Positions 1-7,600 of a DNA stretch of 8,564 bases are shown in pieces (the stretch's first letter is position 1; every line of letters begins with the position of its first letter). The notes beneath the pieces are model-generated. The model searched no databases and had not been told where the DNA came from. It saw only the letters and a list, made by a program, of their open reading frames with translations. Origin of the DNA: Bacteroidetes bacterium UBA5543 (lineage in GTDB: Bacteria > Bacteroidota > Bacteroidia > Chitinophagales > Chitinophagaceae); contig DINJ01000244.1 of NCBI GenBank assembly GCA_002423665.1, positions 11,187-19,750 of the forward strand, read 5' to 3'. The translations under genes were made by a program, and so were the position numbers.

Positions 1-467
1 CTATCAAGCCACTGCATAACAACAATATACCCCTGTATGTAAAATGCTTCCTGGATAAAAATATTAAAGGAACAGTGGTGATGAACGAGGTGAGTAGCCT
101 TTTTTACCCGCCATTGATTGTGCAGAAAGGCAACCAGGTGTTGCTGAAGCTGACGGCGAAGGACTTTTCATTTATAACAGAAAGTAAGTTGCGCGACCTG
201 TATGATATATTTCACCAGCTGAACATACGCGTGAACCTGATACAGAATGCGGCTATCAGTTTTGTGGCCTGTATTGATAACCAGCGCGGCAAACTGGAGC
301 AACTGGTATCTATGCTGAGTAAAGACTACAATGTGTCGGACAATGAAGATGTGAGCCTGCTCACTATCAGGCATTATACACCTGAGGTATTGGCTGAACT
401 GACTAAAGGGCGCCACATACTACTGGAACAAAAGACAAGGCACACCGTGCAATTAGTATTAATGTAG
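1..467 (+). CDS. lysC: Aspartate kinase, C-terminal part (5' end outside window)
   Basis: This is the C-terminal part of an aspartokinase, which phosphorylates aspartate as the first step toward lysine, threonine and methionine (and diaminopimelate for the cell wall). The reading frame is open from position 3 with no stop, giving 154 visible codons, so the gene begins upstream; the GTG/ATG codons at 75-83 are internal. The first residues (IKPLHNNNIPLYVKCF) match the aspartokinase segment that follows the HPKT region before the regulatory domains, then GTVV. The rest fits the tandem ACT domains that bind the feedback-inhibiting amino acid, including an N-x-x-x-ISF strand (NAAISFVAC) and a C-terminal LLEQKTRHTVQLVL ending like those I recall from monofunctional Bacteroidota aspartokinases. 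The catalytic domain is not visible, so a bifunctional enzyme is excluded only at this C-terminal side. The gene symbol is by family; which isozyme it is cannot be told. It converges on hscA across a shared terminator. Confidence 0.9.
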   Translation, partial: IKPLHNNNIPLYVKCFLDKNIKGTVVMNEVSSLFYPPLIVQKGNQVLLKLTAKDFSFITESKLRDLYDIFHQLNIRVNLIQNAAISFVACIDNQRGKLEQLVSMLSKDYNVSDNEDVSLLTIRHYTPEVLAELTKGRHILLEQKTRHTVQLVLM

Positions 468-479
468 GCTTTGGACATA

Positions 480-522
480 AAAAGAGGGATATCATACATA
501 AACTCTATGATATCCCTCTTTT
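480..522. terminator. Bidirectional intrinsic terminator between convergent genes
   Basis: A perfect 17-bp inverted repeat (arms 480-496 and 506-522) encloses a 9-nt loop (497-505). On the + strand it is followed by TTTTGTTTTT, and read on the - strand it ends in CTCTTTTT, so a T-tract lies on both sides. It begins 12 nt after the aspartate kinase stop and lies about 31 nt beyond the hscA stop, which is where a terminator shared by two convergent genes should be. The stem is AT-rich inside with a GAGGG/CCCTC block. Confidence 0.88.
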
Positions 523-553
523 GTTTTTGGGAATTTAATATTTGGGATTTCCA

Positions 554-2413
554 CTATAATATTTTCTTGCCCTTCATAGCTTCTTTAATGGCTACATCCA
601 TTACACGTTCTGCAAAGGGGCGAGTTATTTCATTCAGTTCTTCTGTAGCCTTTTGCACGGCATCTTTGTCCTTGCCGGCGATAGCCAGACGCAGGTTGTT
701 GATTTGACTGTTGGTTTCGGCTATTTCTTTCTCGTTCAGCAGTTCACCGTTCTTAGTTATGAACTTCTCTGTCGTTTCAATCATCTGCTCAGCTTCCGTC
801 ACTGCTTCTATCAATGCACGTGTCGCTATGTCTTCTTTGGCATGAGTGAGCGAATCCATCAGCATTTTTTCCACCTCGGCATCAGTAAGCCCGTATTGTG
901 GTTTCACTTCTATGCTTTGTGCTATGCCACTTCTTAATTCTGTTGCGCTTACTTTCAATATCCCGTCAGCATCTACCAGGAAATTCACTTCTACTTTAGG
1001 CAGTCCTGCCGGCATGGCGGGTATACCTGCCAGGTTAAACTCCGCCAGTTTCCTGTTGTGCGATACCAGGTCACGCTCTCCCTGGAATACGGATATGCGC
1101 ATACCGCTCTGCCCGTCTTTTTGTGTAGTGTATTGCCTGCCTGCTTTGGTAGGTATTTTTGAGTTGCGGGGTATCAGAACATCCATAAGCCCGCCCATAG
1201 TTTCCAGGCCCAGGCTCAGCGGGGTGATGTCCAGCAACAGCATGTCTTTATTATTGCCCGCCAGTATATCAGCCTGTATGGCCGCACCCAATGCCACTAC
1301 CTCGTCAGGGTTCAGTTCGTCATGCACAGGCTGTTCAAACAATTTGCTGATACTTTCCTTAACCAGCGGTACGCGCGTAGAGCCACCCACCATCACAACT
1401 GCGTTAATATCTTTTGCCGTTAGCCCTGCATCTTTCAATGCGCTTTTGCAGCTATTGATAGTCCTGTCAACCAACGGCTGTATCAGTTCGTTAAATGTTG
1501 TTTTACTAATGTTCACTTCTTGTCCTCCTACAGTACCTGTATAGCTGTCATTGCCGGAAAGGTGTTTTTTTGCAGCCTCGGCGGTTAATCTCAGCTCCTG
1601 TGCTATCGACTTATCGTTGTTCAGTTCCTCATTGGTAATACCCAGTTCTTTTTGCCAATGTAGTGCAAGCGCCCTGTCCATATCGTCGCCCCCCAGGTAT
1701 GTATCGCCATTGGTTGATAGCACTTCAAATATGCCGTTGGTAATCCTGAGTATAGATATATCGAACGTACCTCCGCCCAGGTCGTACACCGCTATCGTTT
1801 TTTCTTCTTCGGGTTTTAGTCCCATGCCATAAGCCAGGCTTGCTGCCGTGGGTTCATTCACTATGCGCAGTACATCCAGTCCTGCAAGTTTGCCGGCATC
1901 ACGGGTTGCTTGTCGTTGTGCGTCGTTGAAGTAGGCAGGCACAGTAATAACTGCTTTGTTTACAGCTGTCTTCAATATATGTTCAGCCCTGTGTTTAAGT
2001 TCTGCCAGTATTTGGGCAGATAACTCGATGGGTGAATAGAACCTGTCGCCGATTTGCACCTTCACCAATGATTCTGTGTCATCATCCAGTATTTTATAGG
2101 AGAAGAAACCACTGTCGCCGCTTACGTCTTTATACGATTTCCCCATCAGGCGTTTTACTGAGTATATAGTACGTGCGGGGTCGGTCACCAGGTGTTCTTT
2201 TGCGGTATTGCCTACTTCCGTATCGCCTGCTTCGTTGAAATGTACTACGGAGGGTACCAGTGCCAGCCCGTCCGTCTCTTTAAGTGCCACCGGCATATTG
2301 CTGTCTTCACGCACTACTGCCACCAGGCTGTTGGTGGTGCCCAGGTCTATACCAACAATTATTTCTTCCTTTTGCAAACTGCCTGTTGCCAGGTTAATAG
2401 CTACTTTGCCCAT
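554..2413 (-). CDS. hscA: HscA-type Hsp70 chaperone for Fe-S cluster assembly
   Basis: This is an Hsp70 ATPase of the HscA branch, which in known systems works with the J-protein HscB to release Fe-S clusters from the IscU scaffold. From the ATG at 2413 it is 619 aa, against 616 for E. coli HscA. Numbered from that start, the phosphate-1 motif IDLGTTNS is near 22-29, [13 protein letters not shown] near 208-220, [10 protein letters not shown] near 340-349, and the interdomain linker [11 protein letters not shown] near 392-402, followed by the substrate-binding domain and helical lid. Features that favour HscA over DnaK are the short N-terminal extension before the ATPase core, [18 protein letters not shown], and [12 protein letters not shown]; the acidic C-terminal tail of DnaK is absent. 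The frame continues upstream to an ATG at 2467 (18 more residues), but that extension has no family resemblance and contains the likely promoter, so 2413 is preferred. No hscB, iscU, iscS or fdx gene is visible beside it. A paralogous DnaK is the only realistic alternative. Confidence 0.92.
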   Translation of the reverse strand: MGKVAINLATGSLQKEEIIVGIDLGTTNSLVAVVREDSNMPVALKETDGLALVPSVVHFNEAGDTEVGNTAKEHLVTDPARTIYSVKRLMGKSYKDVSGDSGFFSYKILDDDTESLVKVQIGDRFYSPIELSAQILAELKHRAEHILKTAVNKAVITVPAYFNDAQRQATRDAGKLAGLDVLRIVNEPTAASLAYGMGLKPEEEKTIAVYDLGGGTFDISILRITNGIFEVLSTNGDTYLGGDDMDRALALHWQKELGITNEELNNDKSIAQELRLTAEAAKKHLSGNDSYTGTVGGQEVNISKTTFNELIQPLVDRTINSCKSALKDAGLTAKDINAVVMVGGSTRVPLVKESISKLFEQPVHDELNPDEVVALGAAIQADILAGNNKDMLLLDITPLSLGLETMGGLMDVLIPRNSKIPTKAGRQYTTQKDGQSGMRISVFQGERDLVSHNRKLAEFNLAGIPAMPAGLPKVEVNFLVDADGILKVSATELRSGIAQSIEVKPQYGLTDAEVEKMLMDSLTHAKEDIATRALIEAVTEAEQMIETTEKFITKNGELLNEKEIAETNSQINNLRLAIAGKDKDAVQKATEELNEITRPFAERVMDVAIKEAMKGKKIL

Positions 2414-2421
2414 ATTGGCTG

Positions 2422-2453
2422 CAAAGGTACGATAACAAGGCGGGAGCACCCAA
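2422..2453 (-). promoter_or_regulatory. Putative Bacteroidota-type promoter of hscA
   Basis: Read on the - strand, a perfect TAxxTTTG box (TACCTTTG, 2429 to 2422) is preceded by TTG (2453 to 2451) with a 21-nt spacer, which matches the known Bacteroidota sigma-factor consensus of a TTG-type -33 element, 19-21 nt, then TAxxTTTG. Only 8 nt (2421-2414) separate the box from the chosen ATG at 2413, so transcription would begin at or within a few bases of the start codon. This also argues against the longer reading frame from 2467. Confidence 0.6.
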
Positions 2454-2506
2454 TCAACCAAACGCATGCCGCTATTGTTAAAGTCATTGTAACATTTCGG
2501 CCCTTA

Positions 2507-2537
2507 TTGCGATATAATACGGTATATCATTATTTTG
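2507..2537 (+). promoter_or_regulatory. Putative promoter of the lipoprotein gene
   Basis: TTG at 2507-2509 is followed by a 20-nt spacer and TTATTTTG at 2530-2537, which matches the Bacteroidota -7 box TAxxTTTG at all but its second base. Transcription would start around 2542-2545, leaving a leader of roughly 12-15 nt before the ATG at 2557. It is divergent from the hscA promoter, with about 130 bp between the predicted start points. Confidence 0.5.
2511..2528. promoter_or_regulatory. Dyad GATATA-N6-TATATC in promoter spacer (possible operator)
   Basis: GATATA (2511-2516) and TATATC (2523-2528) form a perfect 6-bp inverted repeat with a 6-bp centre. It sits inside the spacer between the candidate -33 and -7 elements of the lipoprotein gene, a position where a bound repressor or MerR-type activator could act. 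The arms are AT-rich, so a chance match is quite possible. No regulator gene is nearby to suggest what might bind. Confidence 0.25.
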
Positions 2538-2556
2538 TGTCAATTAATCTGCGGAT

Positions 2557-3063
2557 ATGTTTAACAGGTTTTCAGCTTTTACAGCCTTATTATTGATGGT
2601 GTTGGCCTGCTCCTGCAACTTCAATAAAAAGGAAAAATGTATGCAGCTGGATAATGCAGTAGCTACAATCAATGACTCGCTGCTGCGTTACGGGGCAGAA
2701 TGGGGTGACGAACTGCATATCGCCATTAATACGCTTGATTTTTCCGGGTTGCAACCCGTGAGGGTTAAGATGCAGGCTTATATAGACAGGAAAATAGACT
2801 ATGTAGAAGACCTGGATAATATCGGGGGCTCCGAGGCGCTCCTGGCGGCAGAACTTGAGTTCCTGGAAGTAGAGAAAGGCATAGTGGCAAATAAACTCGC
2901 TGTTTTTGAGCGTTTTTCTGACTCCACAGACATGGACCAAATGAGTACAGCCTATGCCGATATGCAATTGAGCGCTGTAAAGGAACAGGACCTGCTGAAG
3001 GAGATACACCTGCTGCGTGAGCAATATGCGGAAAAGAATGGTTTCCCCAAGTTCATAGAATAG
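2557..3063 (+). CDS. Predicted lipoprotein of unknown function
   Basis: This 168-aa protein is not one I recognise. It begins with a typical lipoprotein signal: a short positive start (MFNR), a hydrophobic stretch (about residues 7-17), and VLAC, with Cys18 as the probable lipidated residue, so export and membrane anchoring are inferred. Cys20 lies two residues later in a weaker context. The mature part is mostly charged and reads as largely alpha-helical, with two stretches suited to helical bundles or coiled coil, roughly residues 65-120 and 130-160; I see no catalytic motif or metal-binding cluster. The ATG at 2557 is preferred because the signal peptide starts there and a promoter-like pair lies just upstream. 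It is divergent from hscA, and the next gene in the same direction starts 74 nt downstream behind its own promoter-like box. Small helical lipoproteins of this kind are common and poorly characterised in Bacteroidota. Confidence 0.8.
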   Translation: MFNRFSAFTALLLMVLACSCNFNKKEKCMQLDNAVATINDSLLRYGAEWGDELHIAINTLDFSGLQPVRVKMQAYIDRKIDYVEDLDNIGGSEALLAAELEFLEVEKGIVANKLAVFERFSDSTDMDQMSTAYADMQLSAVKEQDLLKEIHLLREQYAEKNGFPKFIE

Positions 3064-3096
3064 CCGGCCGGGTTATAAATCATCTGCCCGTTTTTA

Positions 3097-3104
3097 TATA
3101 TTTG
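3097..3104 (+). promoter_or_regulatory. Putative -7 box of the GT-C-like gene
   Basis: TATATTTG is a perfect TAxxTTTG match in the 74-nt gap after the lipoprotein gene. The upstream partner is weak: only TTA at 3073-3075, with a 21-nt spacer. A start around 3109-3112 would give a leader of about 26-29 nt before the ATG at 3138. There is no terminator-like stem-loop between the two genes, so read-through from the lipoprotein gene is also possible. Confidence 0.42.
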
Positions 3105-3137
3105 ATTCCGGGTCGTTAATTCCCGCATTCCGGATAA

Positions 3138-4517
3138 ATGCAACAATCTTCATCCTGGTTGACATACAAAGGAGTTTCAGTGCTGCCACTGCTGATGACA
3201 GTGCCTTTGCTGCTGCTTAGCTTTTCACCCCATTGGTCATACGACGAGTCTATGACCTACATGAATATATTGGATTCCACACCCCTGGAAATAATTCAAT
3301 ATGAAAAATATCGCCTGGCCAATAACCATGTGCTCAATTCGTTGTATTACTGGCTGATTGAAGACTTGGGGGCGAAGTCTGTATTCTTGTTCAGGTTACC
3401 TAACTTCCTGATGTTTTTTGTGTATTTCCTGCTCATCAGCCGGTTGCTCAAGAAGCAGGAAGGCTATCAATTGCGGCATATAGACCAGTTAATGTTATAC
3501 CTCTGGCCCTATTATATTTACTTTGCCCAGGCAAGGGGGTATTCACTGGCAATGGTGGCCATGCTGGGGGCGCTTATAGCGTTAAAGGCCTTCGTAAAAG
3601 AGGGCAAGCCACGACATCTGCTGTACATAGTACTGCTGGGCAGCCTTAGCTCGGTTTCTATATTCAGTTTCATATTTCCGTTTGCCGCCATGCTCATAGT
3701 GGCAGGGCTATCCAGGTTCCAACAGGTCATAAAGAGCCCTTTGCATTGGCTTATCCTTGCATTGGCCTTACCCGTAGTGTGGTATATATTTGACAAAGGG
3801 CAGGTGGTAAGCGAGTATGACCCTGCCATAATAGGCCGTGATACACTCTTCAGGGGTGGCACATTGTCCAGCCTTATATCTTTCCTTACCCTGAACGAGT
3901 TTGCCCCACGGGAGGTATTCCTGGTTTTGAAAGTGCTGGTGTCGGTAACATTAGCGTCCGCGGCATTTATACTCATCAGGCGTGGCAAAATATATATAGA
4001 ATTGACTGTGGCTTTGGTGTCTGTACTGCTGCTGGTGGTAGCTCATTATGCCTTTGGTGCTATGTACCCGTTGTACCGGGGAGCGGCGTATATCATCATC
4101 CTGGTGCTGCTGTCTTTCACTTATTCCAATTTCAGGAAGAGCATCTTCAATACGCTTCATTTCTCGTCCATCATTATTTGTGGCCTGGTGTATATGAGTT
4201 ACCTGTTCTACTTCCAAAGCCAAAAGAGCATGTATGATGTGCTGGCACAGGTAGCCGCCAACCCCGGCCCTGTATTGGTGCAGGATGTACATCCGGCTCC
4301 GCTGGTGGTCAATCATTTGCATTATAACGATACTCTTGACCTGGACATATGCATTACCTACGATACCCTTTGTTTTGACCGCACATTAGAAACGGCAAAA
4401 TATGTTATCTGTTTTGAAGACAGGATAGCAATGGCGGGTAGGGAAGATGAGTTTGAATTGCAATATAAAGTGGCGACGTTCTTTTACTTCAACAAGTATT
4501 TTTATAAGCGTAAGTAG
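3138..4517 (+). CDS. Polytopic membrane protein, GT-C (GT39/PMT-like) glycosyltransferase candidate
   Basis: This 459-aa integral membrane protein has about ten predicted hydrophobic helices, for example near residues 12-30, 83-101, 136-152, 160-190, 202-218, 259-281, 287-306, 313-329 and 341-358, followed by a soluble C-terminal domain of about 100 residues. Several local features match the GT-C fold that uses polyprenyl-phosphate sugars: an Asp-Glu pair (D36-E37, in SYDES) just after the first helix where the catalytic acid lies in ArnT/PMT enzymes, then NNHVLNSLYYWLI (62-74), FRLPNFL (85-91), and FAQARGYSL (129-137). These suggest transfer of a sugar to a lipid or protein on the periplasmic face, but donor and acceptor cannot be read from sequence. 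The C-terminal part resembles nothing I know. It is co-directional with the lipoprotein gene and smc, with no evidence of a shared pathway and no neighbouring polysaccharide genes. A non-catalytic GT-C relative remains possible. Confidence 0.75.
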   Translation: MQQSSSWLTYKGVSVLPLLMTVPLLLLSFSPHWSYDESMTYMNILDSTPLEIIQYEKYRLANNHVLNSLYYWLIEDLGAKSVFLFRLPNFLMFFVYFLLISRLLKKQEGYQLRHIDQLMLYLWPYYIYFAQARGYSLAMVAMLGALIALKAFVKEGKPRHLLYIVLLGSLSSVSIFSFIFPFAAMLIVAGLSRFQQVIKSPLHWLILALALPVVWYIFDKGQVVSEYDPAIIGRDTLFRGGTLSSLISFLTLNEFAPREVFLVLKVLVSVTLASAAFILIRRGKIYIELTVALVSVLLLVVAHYAFGAMYPLYRGAAYIIILVLLSFTYSNFRKSIFNTLHFSSIIICGLVYMSYLFYFQSQKSMYDVLAQVAANPGPVLVQDVHPAPLVVNHLHYNDTLDLDICITYDTLCFDRTLETAKYVICFEDRIAMAGREDEFELQYKVATFFYFNKYFYKRK

Positions 4518-4641
4518 CCTTACAACAGCAATATATTTGTTTTATTTTTCTGTAATAGGATAGGGTTTGTTTATATTCCCCAAGTTACCCACATTTGCGT
4601 CCTGTATTGCATTTCGTCCCCTTTTAACCCGTTGAAATGTA

Positions 4642-4649
4642 TATTTTTG
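4642..4649 (+). promoter_or_regulatory. Putative -7 box of smc
   Basis: TATTTTTG matches TAxxTTTG perfectly and lies 22 nt before the TTG start of smc, so the leader would be roughly 15-18 nt. No good TTG appears 19-21 nt upstream, and the area is T-rich, which raises the chance of a random match. Confidence 0.4.
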
Positions 4650-4671
4650 TTTTTCCCTAAAAGTTTGTGCC

Positions 4672-7600
4672 TTGAGGTTAAAGTCGTTAGATATAAAAGG
4701 ATTCAAGTCGTTTGCCGACAAAACGCATATACTGCTGGACCACCCCATAACGGGTATTGTGGGCCCAAATGGTTGCGGCAAATCGAATATAGTTGACGCC
4801 ATCCGCTGGGTGATTGGCGAACACAAGATCAAGTCGTTGAGGTCGGATAACCTCGAAGACCTGATATTCAATGGTTCGCGTTCGCGCAATGCTGCAGGTA
4901 TGGCTGAGGTGTCACTCACCTTTGAGAATACCCGTAACCTGCTGCCAACGGAGTTTACTACGGTTACCATCACACGTAAGTTTTATAAGAATGGTGAGAG
5001 TGAGTATCGCCTCAACGATGTTACCTGTCGTTTGAAAGACATTCATAACCTCTTCTTAGATACCGGTGTGAGCAATGATTCTTACGCTATCATCGAACTG
5101 GGTATGGTGGACGACATCATTAAAGACAAAGATGGTTCGCGTCGCAGGATGCTGGAGCAGGCGGCTGGTATTTCCATATACAAAACCCGTAAGAAGCAGG
5201 CCAAACTGAAGCTGGACGCCACAGAACAGGACCTGGCGCGTATAGAAGACCTTTTGTTTGAGATAGGCAACAACCTGCGTACGCTGGAGAGCCAGGCCAA
5301 GAAAGCTGAACGCTACTTCAAGATAAAGGCTGAGTACAAAGATGTAAGTATAGAACTCGCCAAGGCATCGCTGGAGCATTTTAACGACCAATACAGGGAA
5401 CTCAACGAACAGCATACTACCGAGTCTGACCGTAAAGCGCAGTTGGAAACAACCGTAGCGCAACAGGAAGCCACCGTGCAGCAGGAGAAAGTGAAGCTGG
5501 TAGCCAAAGAACAGGAGCTGAACGGACTACAAAAGCAATTCAACGAACTGGTGAATAAAGTACGCCAGTTAGAAAGCGACAAACGCCTGGCTTCGCAAAG
5601 AATAGACCACCTGAGGGAGCATGAAAAGAGCCTGAATGAATTCCTGTCAGGTGCTGATGCGCAGATAAAGAGCCTGGAAGAATCTATCAGCTTTGCCGAA
5701 ACACAGATAACAGAAGAGAATGATGTGCTGCAAAAGCTGCGCGATGAATTGGAAGGCCTGCGCGGCATAGCAGATGACAAGCGCCAGGCTTTTGACGATA
5801 AGAAAGTGTTGTTGGACAGCCTGCGTGGTAAATACCAACAGAAGCAGCGCGACCAGTTTGACGCAGAGAAAAAAGTGGCCATTGCCGATACATCAGTACT
5901 GAACCTGCAACGCAGTATACACCAGGTGCAGGAAGAGCGCCAGCAACGTATAGACCAGGTGGGCCAGTTGAATACACAGAAACAGGAAACAGAAGCCAAC
6001 CTGAGCAGCCGCAAAGAAGACCTGGAAAGGCTGGTAAACAGGCAGGAGGAAGTAAAGGGCAAAATACTCCAAAGCCAGGAGCAGATAGAAAGCCTGCGCT
6101 CTGAACTGGTAGACGAGAACCGTATGCTGGACTCTAAACGCAACGAACACGACCTGTTGAAATCGCTGGTGGAAAGCCTGGAAGGTTACCCGGACAGTAT
6201 CAAGTTCCTGAGCAAACACGAAGAGTGGGGCAAGAATGCACCGCTATTGTCTGATGTGTTTGTGGTGCAGAACGAATACCGCACCGCGCTGGAAAACCTG
6301 CTGGACAGCTACCTGAACTACTATATAGTCAACAACGTAGAAGACGCTGCCAAGGCAGTACACCTGCTGGACCATAATAAAAAGGGTAAAGCCAACTTCT
6401 TTATCCTGAACCAGTTTCAGCAGTACCATGCGGCAGGCCATAACGCGCCACAGGGCTTAGTGCCTGCACTCAGCGTTGTGTCTGTTGATGAACAATACAA
6501 GCCGCTGGCTCAACACCTGCTGGGCCATGTGTACATAGCAGATACAGAGGGCGCGCTTACTAATATGGATATGCAGAACGGCAACATCATCGTGGAAAAG
6601 AACGGTAAGATGGTGCGTGGCAAATACACATTGGGTGGTGGTTCTATCGGCCTGTTTGAAGGTAATAAGATAGGCCGTGCCAAAAACCTGGAACGTCTGG
6701 CCAAAGAAATAGAAAACCTGGCTGCATCTACTGCAGTGCTGAAGCAGAAGATAACCGATACACAAACATTGGTTACAGGCTTCAACCAGGAACTGAACGA
6801 TAAAGCCATAGAGCAGACCCGCAGCGAAATAAATACCCTGCAAAACCTGCTGGTAAACATAGGCGACAAAATAGCCAACTACGAGCACCTGAACGAGCGT
6901 GCAGAACAACGTGTGGCAGAGCTGGAGCAGCAGTTAGCTGATACGCACGAGAGCATTGGCAGTACGCGCGACGCCCTGCACGAGATCAGCGAAGCGCTGC
7001 ACGCCATTACGATGGAGATAGAGCAGGCTGATTTTGCATTCAAAGCGGCGGAGCAGGAATTTAACCAGGCTACGGAGCAGTATAACCAACTGAACCTGCA
7101 ATACACCCGCCAGCAAAGCAAACTGGAAGGGCTGAAGCAGGAACTGAGCTTCCGCAGCAACCAATACAAAGACCTGCAACAGCAGATAACCAGCAATACC
7201 CAGCAACTGAAGGAAGCATCAGCTCAACTGGAAGAAACCGAAAAGACGCTGAACAGCGGCGATACAGAACTGTACGACCTGATGAAGCAGAAGGAGACCG
7301 ACGAGGCCGCCCTGAACGAGAAAGACAGGCTGTACTACGAGTTGCGCAACGAGATATCGGAGAAAGAAGGCCTGCTGAACCAGAGGCGCCGCGAAAAAGA
7401 ACATGCTGAAACGCTGCTGAACGGCATCAAGGACAAGCTGAACGAAATGAAGCTGCAACTGGCCGGTATGAAAGAGCGCCTGAGCGTAGAGTTCAAAGTG
7501 AACCTGGACGAAGTGCTGGACCAGGACCGTACGGGCGAACTGACTGTTGACGAGCTGAACGCCGAAGCGGAGCGTATGAAGAAGCGCCTGGAAAATATGG

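Noticed and set aside
846..1544. 232-codon open frame on the + strand opposite hscA
   Set aside because: It is an antisense shadow of a strongly conserved gene; its serine- and proline-rich translation has no family resemblance.
2414..2467. N-terminal extension of HscA from an ATG at 2467 (18 residues, MRLVDW...)
   Set aside because: It has no family resemblance, contains the probable promoter, and would make the protein longer than the usual ~616 aa.
4532..4539. Second TATATTTG box in the gap before smc
   Set aside because: There is no -33 partner at 19-21 nt and it lies 132 nt from the start codon; the box at 4642-4649 is better placed.
4520..4555. TTACA...TGTAA inverted repeat after the GT-C-like gene, considered as a terminator
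   Set aside because: It has only five base pairs, a loop of over 20 nt and no following T-tract.
5313..6143. 276-codon open frame on the - strand opposite the SMC coiled coil, and other long antisense frames up to 8168
   Set aside because: The serine/cysteine/arginine-rich translations are what results from reading coiled-coil codons backwards.
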